Shown one piece after another: positions 54,480 through 64,000 of a stretch of DNA of 64,000 nt (its first letter is position 1; each line of letters opens with the position of its first letter). The notes under the pieces are model-generated. The model ran no database searches, was not told where the DNA came from, and saw only the letters and a list, made by a program, of their open reading frames with translations. This DNA is from Boletus sp. NGJ (Eukaryota; Basidiomycota; Agaricomycetes; Boletales; Boletaceae), in assembly GCA_019096195.1 (NCBI GenBank), contig JAGTXK010000039.1:62001-126000 (forward strand). Reading direction: 5' to 3'. The position numbers and the translations under genes are program-made.

Positions 54480-54959
54480 ACATCAGTCGCCCTACTGTAC
54501 TCCCTAAGTCATTGCAGAACAATAAATTCTCCGTCTTGAGCATTGACGAGACTGAAACCAAAAACCGCATAAACCTCCCGGGCATCCCGCCTGTCAAAAA
54601 TGTAACCATCATGCTGAGAAAGGTAAAGTTCGCGCTGTCTGTGAAATGGGACGATGGCCCGAACAATGTGGACATGATACCGTGGAAGCACCCTAAGGAA
54701 GCACGAAAGAAAGAGATGTCCTCTCATTCCTGGTTGAATACGTTGGACCCCTGGTCCATACGTTGGATGAAAGCGCAAGTGGAAAACACAGATGTAGAGC
54801 GAAGCATCTGCCACCTTAAATCTTTCATCCACGATACCAGAACGATCGAAGTATCTCGGGACCTCATGCAGGATCTCCGCAGACTTTCCGATGAGGAGGC
54901 ACACTGGGTCCTCCGCAACCTACAACATGCCCCGAAATTCCGGAAAGCCTCCCCCTGAT

Positions 54960-57900
54960 CAACGAAGCAAAACTCGCTGGAAATCCCCGCAAAGGTAACC
55001 TTCGCAAACTGACAGACTGCCGAAGTCAAGGCACTGATCGACTTAGGTTGCACCGGGTCATCCATACACGAGAAGTTCGTGGCTGAAAAGGGGGTGACCA
55101 CCCACTCGCTCCCCCGTCCCCTCACAGTATACAATGCCGACGGCACACTGAACACCGGAGGCAAAGTAGAGAAATTCGTAATACTCAAACTCCAGGTCCA
55201 GAATCACAAAGAACAGTTGGCCCTTGCCGTGACAAACCTCGGGCCCAACACGATATTCCTTGGACATGATTGGCTGAAAACTCACAACCCAGCCATCAAC
55301 TGGAAGACAGGTAGGATCTCCTTCCATTGTAAGGGAGATCATGTCACAAAAAATGTGGACGAGGAGGAGGACAAGATGGACGTAGACTACATGCCTTCCC
55401 AAGGTGACTGCTTGTTCGAACTCGATGTAGTAGAATACATGAACAATCAAAACGTCGCAACCAAAGTAGCAATCAAGGACTATGTCCAAAAGAAAAAGAA
55501 AACCTTTGAGGAAGCCACCCCGAAGTACATTCATGAATACAAGGACATTTTCGACAAGGAGAGCTTCGATGCGCTACCCCCAAGACGCCCTTGGGACCAC
55601 GCCATCGAACTCCTCCCGGGAAATCACAAAGTAGACTGCAAAGTCTACCCACTAAACTCTGGTGAACAGAAGGAACTGGATGCCTTCCTCGAAAAAAACT
55701 TGAAATTAGGGAGGATATGACCCTCCAAGTCCCCCTTCGCATCAGCGTTCTTCTTCATCAAAAAGAAGAACGGACGCCTCCGCCCCGTACAAGACTACCG
55801 CAAGTTAAACGCGGTAACAAAGAGGAATTGCTACCCTCTCCCACTCATAAGCGAACTAGTCGACAAACTCAAGTTGGCCAAGTACTACACCAAGTTCAAC
55901 GTGAGGTGGGGATATAATAACGTGCGGATGGCCGAAGGAGACGAATGGAAGGCCACCTTCTGAACCAACCGCGGTCTATTTGAGCCGCTCGTGATGTTCT
56001 TCGGGCTCACCAACTCCCCAGCGATGTTTCAAACAATGATGAACGCGCTATTCAAGAATTTGGTAGACCGAGGCGTAGTGGTCGTCTACATAGATGATAT
56101 CATGATATTCACAAAAACGCTTGAAGAGCACTGCAAGATAGTACAAGAGGTACTACAAATCCTAAGAGATGCCCACCTCTACCTACGACACGACAAGTGT
56201 GACTTCGAAGTCCAAGAAACCGAGTTCCTCGGACTCATCGTCGCGCAAGACAAGGTAAAGATGGACGACAAGAAGGTGGAAGCCATCAGAAGCTGGCCAA
56301 CCCCCACATCGAAGAAGACACTGAGAGAATTCCTGGGATTCCTCAACTTCTACCGACGATTCGTCAAGAACTTCGCAATGATAGCGCGCCCCCTAAACGC
56401 GCTTACGTCGGTAAAGAAAGACTTCGAGTGGACGACGACCTGCCAAGAGGCTTTTCAAACCCTCAAAGACACCATCTCCTCTGCCCTGGCACTCGCCATG
56501 CCCACCGACAATGATCCATACCATATCGAAACCGATGGCTCGGGCATTGGCATTGGCGCCATCCTATCCTAATGACACGATGGTGTATGGCACCCCGTCG
56601 CATTCATCTCCCGTTCCCTCAACGACGCCGAGCAGAACTACCACACAGCCGACCTCGAGATGCTAGCCATCATGTTTGCCCTCAATGAGTGGCGACAATA
56701 CCTCCTCGAGGTGGCACACCCAATTGAGATCTGGACGGACCACAAGAACCTCGAGTTCTTCCGTAAACCACAAGATCTCACCCGCCGCCAAGCCAGATGG
56801 CAACAGGTGCTACAAGAATACCATGTAGTCATCAGCCACCAACCTGGCAAAACCAACCCTGTGGATCCTCTGTCCTGGAGGCCAGATTTTGAAAAGGGGG
56901 TGACATCTGACAACACCACACAAACACTACTCCCCAATGCCCTTTTTTCGCCCCCACCATCACCAACCTCCATGACAGTCTCACTCAAGGCCGTGACCCC
57001 GGCAAGCACACTCTCAAGAATCACAAAGATGCAATACAAACTCGAGCAATTCGCCAAAGATGGCCTAGAGAAGAACGACTCCCTCTGGACCCGCAAGGAA
57101 GGACTTGTCCACTGGAAATTGCTCGTGTACGTGCCAAACGACACGAAACTCAGAGAGGACATCATCATCGCCAACCATGATCACCCCGATCGCTGGCCAC
57201 CCCGGTATCCGGCGCACTCACAACCTGATCATGAGCAAATACTACTGGCCATCACTATGGAAGGATGTGGAATCATACATCAAAGGCTGCGACACATGCC
57301 AGAAGGTTAAAGCCAAAACCTCGGCAATCAACACGCCACTCCACCCAAATGAGATCCCATCATCCCCCTGGGAAATCATTTCCGTAGACCTGATCGGCCC
57401 CCTCCCCCAATCGGATGGCAAGAATGCCATCCTAGTCATCGTCGACCGTTTCTTGAAGATGATCCACCTTGCATCAGTAATGGACACAATTACGTCACAA
57501 GGAGTCGCAACAATCTTCCGCGACCAAATATTCAAACTCCACAGCATCCCCCGCAAGGTGATCTCAGACCGAGGAATGCAATTCATGTCGTCGTTCATGC
57601 ACGACCTCTACTCACTCCTCAACATCGAGGCAAACCTGTCCATGGCCTACCACCCTCAGACCGACGGCCAGATGGAACACATCAATCGAGAAGTCGAGAA
57701 GTATCTGCACATCTACATAAACCATCGCCAAACCGACTGGGCCGAATGGCTACCATTAGCAGAGTTCACCCACAATTCCCAAACAACCAGCGCCACTGGC
57801 GTCTCGCCCTTCCTGCTCAACTACGGGCAACAGCCACTCCTACCCAATAAGAGGGTAAAATGCGAAACGAGTCCGCCGCTGCCTTCGCCGAAACTATAAA

Positions 57901-58636
57901 GACGCATCATAACACGGCCAAAGACGTGCTGGAAAAAGCGGCACAAGTGATGAAGAAAGCGCATGACAAGAGTGCATCCCCCGCCATTGAGTATGTTGTT
58001 GGTCAACAAGCCCTACTCGAAGGAACCCATATTTGAACTGATCGCCCGACAAAAAAGTTCGACGACAAACGACACGGGCCGTTCAAGGTGAAGCGAAAGG
58101 TAGGCGAGGCCTCCTATGAACTCGACCTCCCCAAGACATGGAAGGGAATCCACCCAGTCTTCCACGAATCGCTCCTCACCCCGTACCACCCTGGCACATC
58201 CCCTTCCCAGACAAAACCGAAACCACCACCCCCAGTTATTGTCCAACAACAAGAGGAGTACGAGGTGGAGCATGTCGCCGACTCATGTAAGCGACGTGGC
58301 AAAACCGAGTACCTCGTACAGTGGAAAGGATACCCCTGCGAAGAATGCACCTGGGAACCAAAGAAGAACGTCTCAAATGCCCCCAAGCAATCGAGAAGTT
58401 CCACTGCGAAAACCCCACAGCCATCTGCATGCTCACCGATGACACATGCGATTGCCCGACCTGCACATTCCCCAAAACCCCCCTATTTAACGACCCATCC
58501 TTCCACTCATACGCGACCTCCCTCAACCGCCTCCCCGACTGCCTCTTCGAGATCCCAGAACCCCACAGCGATGTCCAGCTCACCAGTATCATCGTCGACC
58601 GGGAGTTCGACGACTAAAAAGGGGGTAATGAAATGA
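54960..58636 (+). pseudogene. pol region of the family-A element (PR-RT-RH-IN-chromodomain)
   Basis: Recognisable domains are an aspartic protease region (ALIDLGCTGSSIHEKFV), reverse transcriptase with VVVYIDDIMIFTKTLEEH, the thumb/connection FLGFLNFYRRFVKNFAMIAR, RNase H (TDGSGIGIGAIL and WTDHKNLEFF), an integrase zinc-binding part (CDTCQKVKAKT), the integrase core (VDLIGPLPQSDGKNAILVIV, MAYHPQTDGQMEHINREVEK), and a chromodomain (EYEVEHVADSC, EYLVQWKGYPCEECTWEP). The order RT-RH-IN is that of Ty3-type elements. The region is broken several times and is described here only as a fossil. Confidence 0.92.
58617..58626 (+). other. Polypurine tract
   Basis: AAAAAGGGGG lies just upstream of the 3' LTR (3 bp before it) and fits the plus-strand primer of reverse transcription. 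Confidence 0.75.
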
Positions 58637-58989
58637 ATTAGACGTTTTCTGCCTTTAATTACGTAGTTAGCTAATACTCAACAATTCCACGAACGACTTA
58701 TGTAGCTACCTTATACCTAGACCTTACGTCTAGACCCTACGTCACACATTAGTCAGCCTACATCACCACCCTATACCCATAGAACAGGCTAGACCCCACT
58801 ACGTCACCGTACGTCATATGGAACCTCCTAGCACATTCCATGCCGACCCTAAAACATGGTCCGTGCATACGAGTAGATAGTATATAAGTAGCATAGTAAC
58901 CTCTGTATCAGCTAGTTTTGGAATTCCTCTTCTCTCTCTCGGATTACGCCCTTCGCGTCCCTTGAGATATTGAGGTCCTTTTCCTTTCA
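58629..58989 (+). repeat. 3' LTR, family A element
   Basis: 361 bp, TGAAATGAATTAG to CCTTTTCCTTTCA. It differs from the 5' LTR at 13 sites, all of them transitions, 11 of them at nine CpG-type dinucleotides. Confidence 0.95.
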
Positions 58990-59409
58990 TGAACGTCAAG
59001 TTGAGCAGAGGGTCGGAGTGAGTCGTCGAGACTCGGACGGGTGACAGGAGGAGTGTTCAGAGTTGATATTTGAACTGACTTTACAGGAGTAGTACCAAGG
59101 GTTTATATATGATCAGAACGAAGGTATTAGTAACAGAGTTCGTAAGGTGTAATGAGTAATGGGATGGAGATGGGACCTTGCTGGAGCAGTGCTCCTAAGT
59201 GAGACAGACACTGGGTTGGAGACAACTATAAGGCAGGACTAGGACGGATGAAGAAGCATAGGTTATGTATGAAAGGAGAAGTATGAATACTATAGTGAGG
59301 GTGTTACAAGTCTGAGGGTATAAGGATGTACTCCGAGGGAGAACACGCTGGAGTTATGGACAGAGTGCCGGAGTTGGACTTGTTGAATTACATGGGATAT
59401 GACAATTCC

Positions 59410-60167
59410 CTCCTCAAGAAGAAGGCATCTACTAAGGGCAAAGTGTCAACATCAAAGGAAGAGAAGTCCATCAAAATTAAAGAACTGCAATTTTCCATCA
59501 ATGATAGCAACTACCTTGACTTTTTATGAAGCATACTTGACAAGCACAGGCAAGATCAATACAAGATATCAGAGAAACTGCGGTTTCCATTCAAGTATGT
59601 GCTGCTGAAGGCAAAAGGATAAGTTACTCATTTTTTTCATTGCTTGACTTTGATGGTTGGTTCTACCCAGTAACTTCATTTATCCAGTGCTCCAGTGATG
59701 CAATGGACATCGATCATGAAGCTGATTTAAAATATCTGCTGTGCTAAGAATATGACAGCACCCAACAATGTAAGAGTATGTATGTGGATTGTAGACAATG
59801 CTAAACCTTCTGTAGAAGTCAAGAGTCTTGTATATAAGTGTTTTCTTAATGCCAAGAAGCCCACATATCTCTTTTACGGTATAGCCATCAAGAGAAAGGG
59901 CAGGAATGTGTGTTTTGGTGTCATTTGGCACAGCATGGATTGGCATGGTGGGGCTAGTGGTGGTCCAAGTCAGCACAGTGTGTGATAGAGCCATCTTGGC
60001 TTGGATGAATTCAGGGTCCTATCCTGGCAGTTTCCAACAAGTCAAATTCTCAAATGTGTTTTCCACATCACTTTGCAAATGGCTATAATGCTACTGGTGA
60101 CCTCAGATGGACCTCAGACATTAAGGTTAATGAGATATACAATTAGTGATACTTGACCAACAATTGA
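59410..60167. other. Decayed coding fragments, unknown family
   Basis: Plus-strand block STKGKVSTSKEEKSIKIKEL with FSINDSNYLDFL and ISEKLRFPFKYVLLKAK (59430-59620), then isolated frames. The style matches the repetitive decayed region at 3395-8604, but no function is known to me. Confidence 0.4.
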
Positions 60168-60720
60168 TCAAACAGCTGTATATGGCTCTGTTGGGACATG
60201 CTTGGCATCATAGATGGGACACACAGAGGATTTTCGGCATATGTCTGCTAGATGCCTCATTGATTTGGCTGTGTACCCATTTGCTTTCCTCAACAATGGG
60301 CCAATTTGTATAAGAGTCGACATGTCCAGGAATGAGAGTAAACACCATAAGGTGGCAATGAATTTGGCAGCTAGAGCGATAGAGTACATGACATCATCGC
60401 CATCATGGAGAATCTGTGATTCAATGAGCTGAGACCCGGTGGAGACATTGAATAAATTTCTTGTCAGTGGATGCAGCAAAAATTTGCTGGCCATCCCTTG
60501 ACCACGCAAGCAGCGGATTTGAGTGCCTATCACCAAGCTGGGTATGTTAATTTTTATGGTGACAAGCTTGTCACCCATGACACTTACTGTCAAAAATGTT
60601 GATGGATTTCCCCTTACAGGTGGCAATTTGCTCACCAGTCGGAGAGAATTGAATTCCCATGATCCAACTGTCTGTATCATGTTGAAGTGGGCCAATGAGT
60701 CTCTGCCCACTCACGATGCC
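60168..60720 (-). pseudogene. WD40-repeat protein remnant
   Basis: Minus-strand fragments fit WD40 blades: GIQFSPTGEQIAT (another frame at about 60650), DKLVTIKINIPSL, LLAWSRDGQQIFAASTDKKF (about 60520-60460), VSTGSQLIESQILHDGDDV and SIALAAKFIATL (about 60430-60330). Repeated D-G-x-x-I/F-A and S-x-D patterns suggest a beta-propeller of the kind found in the large fungal NACHT/WD40 families. It is broken by frame changes. Confidence 0.55.
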
Positions 60721-61825
60721 CCAAATGCTCGCATCATGTCAGTCCCAGTTGCAAACCTTGTCAAATTGAGATGTCGACTGCAAACACTGTCTTTTCGCCC
60801 TCCACATTGATGGCCTTTTCATGCATCTCTCCATCCCACACGCTTAATCAGTAAAATTACACATGTCTTAATCTGGCTTATTTTAGCTAATTCTGCTTGT
60901 CAAATTGCAAAATATATTCAATACCATGATCATGTGTTCCAGAACATAAGAAACATCAACTACAATCAAACTATTTTACTTTTCAACAAAATAAAGCTTA
61001 GAATTTGTTTCTGTGTCAGATTTGGAAATGTTGTGCAAGTCAATAAGCTGAATAAGACAGATTAAGATACATGTAATTTTACTGATGAACTTGTCCTGTT
61101 GTCAGTCTCACAAACTATCCACTTGCAATCCCTCGACACAGAAATGGCGAGCATGTCCATGTCTGTTTGCTTTCCCACCTCTTGACTGTCTGCAAGCTGC
61201 CATTGTCGAACCCCATCATCAGTCCTGCCCAAGAGATGCTTCCTGTCAGGGTGGAAAACAACTGTCCATACGCCTTCAGAGTCACCGGCATCGAGTACTC
61301 TTGCTTGGTCTTACCGAATGGTCAGCATCACTCAATCACTCTTCGGAGCTGCTGTGCACTGGTATTCATCGTTGACACCCTCACCAATGGTACACAGTTG
61401 TTGGTGGGAAAGGAGAAAGAACGAGTTTTTTTTGTTTGCTCGCTTCCATAAATATATTTCCTTGTTCTCACAATGGCCTGTCTGCTTTGTGACCTTGTCA
61501 GCCATCACTCCCACCCAACATCGTCAGCAACTGTTGCTTCTCCTCTGCCTGTCCCAGATCCTCATATTCTCCTCCATCCAACCCAGCCTGCCCAATGAGA
61601 CCCATCCAACAAGGACAATATACATTGGACCACCCACCGGGCTGCACTCGCACCCTCTTCTTCATCCCACCCTGTGCACCTGTCCCAGCCGCATCTCTCA
61701 TCTTCCTCAGCGATGGGCCATTTCTCAGGAAGTGACATCAGACTCTCGTGGAGGCCTTCATGATTGTATGACACACACAGGTGACGATGCAACGAATGAG
61801 TTGGGAAGCAAACTTGAAGGGGCAG
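60721..61825. other. Non-coding, nothing recognised
   Basis: AT-rich (60840-61080), then mixed sequence with only short frames. Its last five bases (GGCAG) are the left flank of the next LTR. Confidence 0.5.
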
Positions 61826-62176
61826 TGAAACAACCTTGGACATTTTTCCTTTTAATATCATAGTTAGCTAAAGCTTAGCAATCCCACAAATGCTTATATA
61901 GTTACCCTATACCTAGACCCTAAGTCTAGACCACAAGTCATATCTTAGTCAGACTACATCACAACCCTATACCCATAGAACAGTCTAGACCCCACTATGT
62001 CACCATACATCATACAGAACATTCTAGTAGTTTCCATACTGGCCCTAAACCAAGGACCGCAAGTAGTATATAAAGTAGCGTAGTAACACTTGTATTTGGT
62101 AGCTTTGGAATTCCTTTTCTCTCTCTTGGATAGCGCACTTAGTGCCCCTTGAGATATTAAGGCTCTTTTCCTTTCA
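61826..62176 (+). repeat. 5' LTR of the second family-A element
   Basis: TGAAACAACC to CTTTTCCTTTCA, 351 bp, with TATATAAA at 62067-62074 and TAGCTTTGGAATT at 62100-62112. Confidence 0.93.
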
Positions 62177-62189
62177 AATTCCAAAGCTA
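62177..62189 (+). promoter_or_regulatory. Primer-binding site of the second element, self-complementary
   Basis: AATTCCAAAGCTA is the exact reverse complement of TAGCTTTGGAATT (62100-62112), 33 nt after the TATA box. Relative to the first element one base pair has changed on both sides (T:A to C:G). Confidence 0.78.
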
Positions 62190-62276
62190 TTACCTCGTTC
62201 CCGGGCTCTTCGCCGACGCTTACCCAGTGTGTACGTACAATCACCTACCTCACCCAACTCGCCAGACTTCGCTGCG

Positions 62277-63700
62277 ATGACGACTGTCCCAACCCTGTAC
62301 AGCCACCCTATCTCCACCACTCCCCCCGCTCCAGGGAGCTTCACGGATCTCACCCAGAGGGCAGCAGCCCAGGGCCTTCCTACCCTCCAACTGGCCCAAC
62401 CAGCCCCGTATCTCCCAGTGTCCTCCCACCTGCAGCGCAAGGTGGCGCAGTACAATTTGCACCAGTCGGTGCTCTGATACAACGTCTGGCATCAGGAGTT
62501 CGCGGCAGACCCAGAAGCGGCTGGACCACCACCCCCAATCGAGGTTCTGTGCATGGACCCCCCCTCCCTGAGCCCCATCTGGGTCAACATTCTGTCCCCC
62601 GCCAGAACACCCCAAGTCCCACAGCCGGGCCCTCCTCCTTCCCGTCCTCTGCCATCCCCGCTGTCGCCCCCATCCCACCCGAATTCACCTGGGCTTCTGA
62701 GGGTGCCAGCTCGTGGATTCCCTTCCACTTCCCCTCAAATTGGGAAGAGTCTGGCCTCTAAGCCAGAACACTACAACAGGAACAAGGAAAAATTTGTGCA
62801 ATGGTGGTGCACAATGACCCTCTACCTAAGCGGCTTCGAGATGGAGCCGACCGACCGCCAAAAAATCCTTATCACGCTCTCGTACATGCATGGTGAAAAC
62901 ACGGCTGGCCACTTCTCCGACCTGCTCTTCGAGGGCAACACTTACACCCTCGTGAGCTTCGAATTCTTCACCGACAAGTTGAAGAAAACATTCCAACCCG
63001 CCGGCCTCGCCAGGCTAGCCAAACAGAAACTCTTTTCCCTCCAGCAGGAAAAGGACGCTGTTGAGGATTATTTCACCTGGCTATACTAATTGGCAATTGA
63101 GGCCAAATTTGACATGTGGATCAATGGGCGAATGATTGTCAACCAAATTCGCCACCAGGCCAGAAATGACTTGGTGGAATATGTCGAGAGGTACAAACCC
63201 GACCTCATTGACTCTACTGACATTCGTGAATGGGAACAGGCCCTCGTGTGGACAGAGGAAGTGCCTGGTGCCATTGCAGAGCGCAAGAAAGCCACCTCTG
63301 TCTATGCGATGGGTCCGACCTACAACCCATGCTTCACCCCTCGCCCCCACTACGCCCTGCCAACGACCGCTCCTCCCCCCTCAATGCCCACTGTGCATCC
63401 GCATCCCCAGCAGACCGGGACATTCCCCAGACAAGGCACTCCTATGGAGCTCGACAAGGCATGTGCAGCCGGTTTATGCAGGAAGTGCAGAAAACCGTGG
63501 CCCTGTGCAGGCCACCCCCCCCCCCGCCCTTGCCCATAGGCGAGGAGTATTACGGTAAATGGACAAGAGGTGTCCCCAGATATATTTGCGGCCATCAGGG
63601 CCATGATGAACTCTGCAGAAGCTCCTCAGGAGGAGCCTGTAGCATATGCTTCCGATGTAGTAAATGACTCGGGTTTTCAGCCTGTACAGTAGATACCAGT
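62277..63700 (+). pseudogene. gag region of the second family-A element
   Basis: Same layout as 53031-54479: MTTVPTLYSHPISTTPPAPG start, AAAQGLPTLQLAQPAP, a Pro-rich linker, the capsid part EKFVQWWCTMTLYLSGFEME with QQEKDAVEDYFTWLY, and a CRKPWPCAGHP-type cysteine patch. It is a fossil with a few breaks. Confidence 0.85.
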
Positions 63701-64000
63701 CGACCTGCTGTACCATTTAAGTCATTGCCAAAGAATTGATTTGCAGTTCTAGACATTGACGAGACTGAGACCGAAAACCGAGTAAACCTCCCTGGCACCC
63801 CACCAGTCAGAAGCGTAACCATCCTACTGAGAAAGGTGAAATTTGTGCCGTCCGTAAAAAAAGATGATGGACCAAACGACGCCGACACAATACCCCGCAA
63901 ACACCCCAAGGAAGTACGAAAAAAAGAGATGTCCTCTCGTTCTTGGTTAAACACGTTGGACCCCTGGTCCATACATTGGATGAAGGCCCAGGTGGAAAAC

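Larger units (their letters stand above)
51826..58989 (+). mobile_element. Ty3/gypsy chromovirus, family A, both LTRs present
   Basis: This 7164-bp element has 361-bp LTRs at 51826-52186 and 58629-58989 and flanks CGAAC/TGAAC (51821-51825 and 58990-58994; 4 of 5). Parts in order: LTR, primer-binding site, leader (52200-53030), gag (53031-54479), protease region (about 54960-55330), reverse transcriptase (about 55550-56570), RNase H (about 56575-56900), integrase (about 57105-57900), chromodomain (about 58250-58390), polypurine tract (58617-58626), LTR. The coding part is broken, with roughly five or more breaks. The two LTRs differ at 13 of 361 sites (3.6% by hand count), so the insertion is not recent, yet it is younger than the family-B solo LTR it split. 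Confidence 0.95.
51666..59404 (-). repeat. Solo LTR of family B, split by a family-A element
   Basis: The two halves, 51666-51825 and 58990-59404, together match the inverse of the 3' LTR at 2808-3394. The outer ends are TGTTAAGAATGG and GGATATGACA, and the outer flanks are an exact 5-bp target duplication ATTCC (51661-51665 and 59405-59409). The family-A retrotransposon (51826-58989) sits inside it. The LTR at 2808-3394, which lacks this insertion, shows the empty-site sequence across the junction. Confidence 0.93.
61826..64000 (+). mobile_element. Second family-A chromovirus, 5' part, runs off the window
   Basis: 5' LTR (61826-62176, 351 bp), primer-binding site (62177-62189), a short leader and gag (62277 onward), continuing to the window end. 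It is related to the 51826 element but clearly diverged. The leader is much shorter (about 90 bp against about 840 bp). It is broken at a few places in the visible part. The 3' LTR is outside, so age is unknown. Confidence 0.92.

Noticed and set aside
61126-61865. Overlapping frames of 94-181 codons on both strands before the second family-A element
   Set aside because: No motif and low-complexity composition. The longest simply runs into the LTR.

Overview
The window is from a filamentous basidiomycete, most likely an Agaricomycete. The evidence is short spliced genes with 50-65 nt introns, an Mub1/SamB MYND protein, a CaaX mating-pheromone precursor, a methanol-oxidase-type GMC gene, and a mobile-element load typical of the group (Ty3 chromoviruses, long-TIR Tc1, PIF/Harbinger, hAT, Plavaka). 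The genus cannot be fixed from sequence alone.

Layout. Positions 1-21,000 are element-rich. They hold the 3' part of a Ty3 chromovirus (family B) with an LTR inserted in its pol and an antisense gene before its 3' LTR. A long decayed gene-like region of unknown family follows. Next come solo LTRs, a complete-ended PIF/Harbinger transposon (10757-14206, TSD TTA) that itself carries a solo LTR, and two Tc1 elements, the second inserted in the last bases of the first. The second Tc1 encodes an intact 338-aa transposase.

Positions 21,400-43,600 form a host island with higher GC. From left to right it holds a dead RIX7-type AAA-ATPase (-), a GMC alcohol oxidase with one apparent frameshift plus a fragment of a second copy, and two tandem copies of a small HWA/NCxxW protein (-). 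Then come SDH3 (-), a full Mub1/SamB gene whose four exons sum to a clean reading frame (-), a 41-aa mating-pheromone precursor ending in CVVA (+), a Plavaka remnant (-), an unrecognised spliced gene (+), mitochondrial HSP10 (+) and a broken carboxylesterase (+).

Positions 44,000-64,000 are element-rich again. A decayed hAT element is split by a third Tc1 copy and followed by a satellite-like element with CAGTAAA ends. A solo family-B LTR with TSD ATTCC is itself split by a 7.2-kb family-A chromovirus with both LTRs. After a WD40 gene remnant, the 5' end of another family-A element runs off the window.

The best leads are the mating-pheromone precursor; the family-A primer-binding site, which is exactly complementary to the predicted transcript start and covaries between two copies (self-priming of the Tf1 type); and the antisense zinc-cluster ORF that fills the gap between pol and the 3' LTR in family B. 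All LTR elements here look broken. No rRNA, tRNA or CRISPR array was seen.
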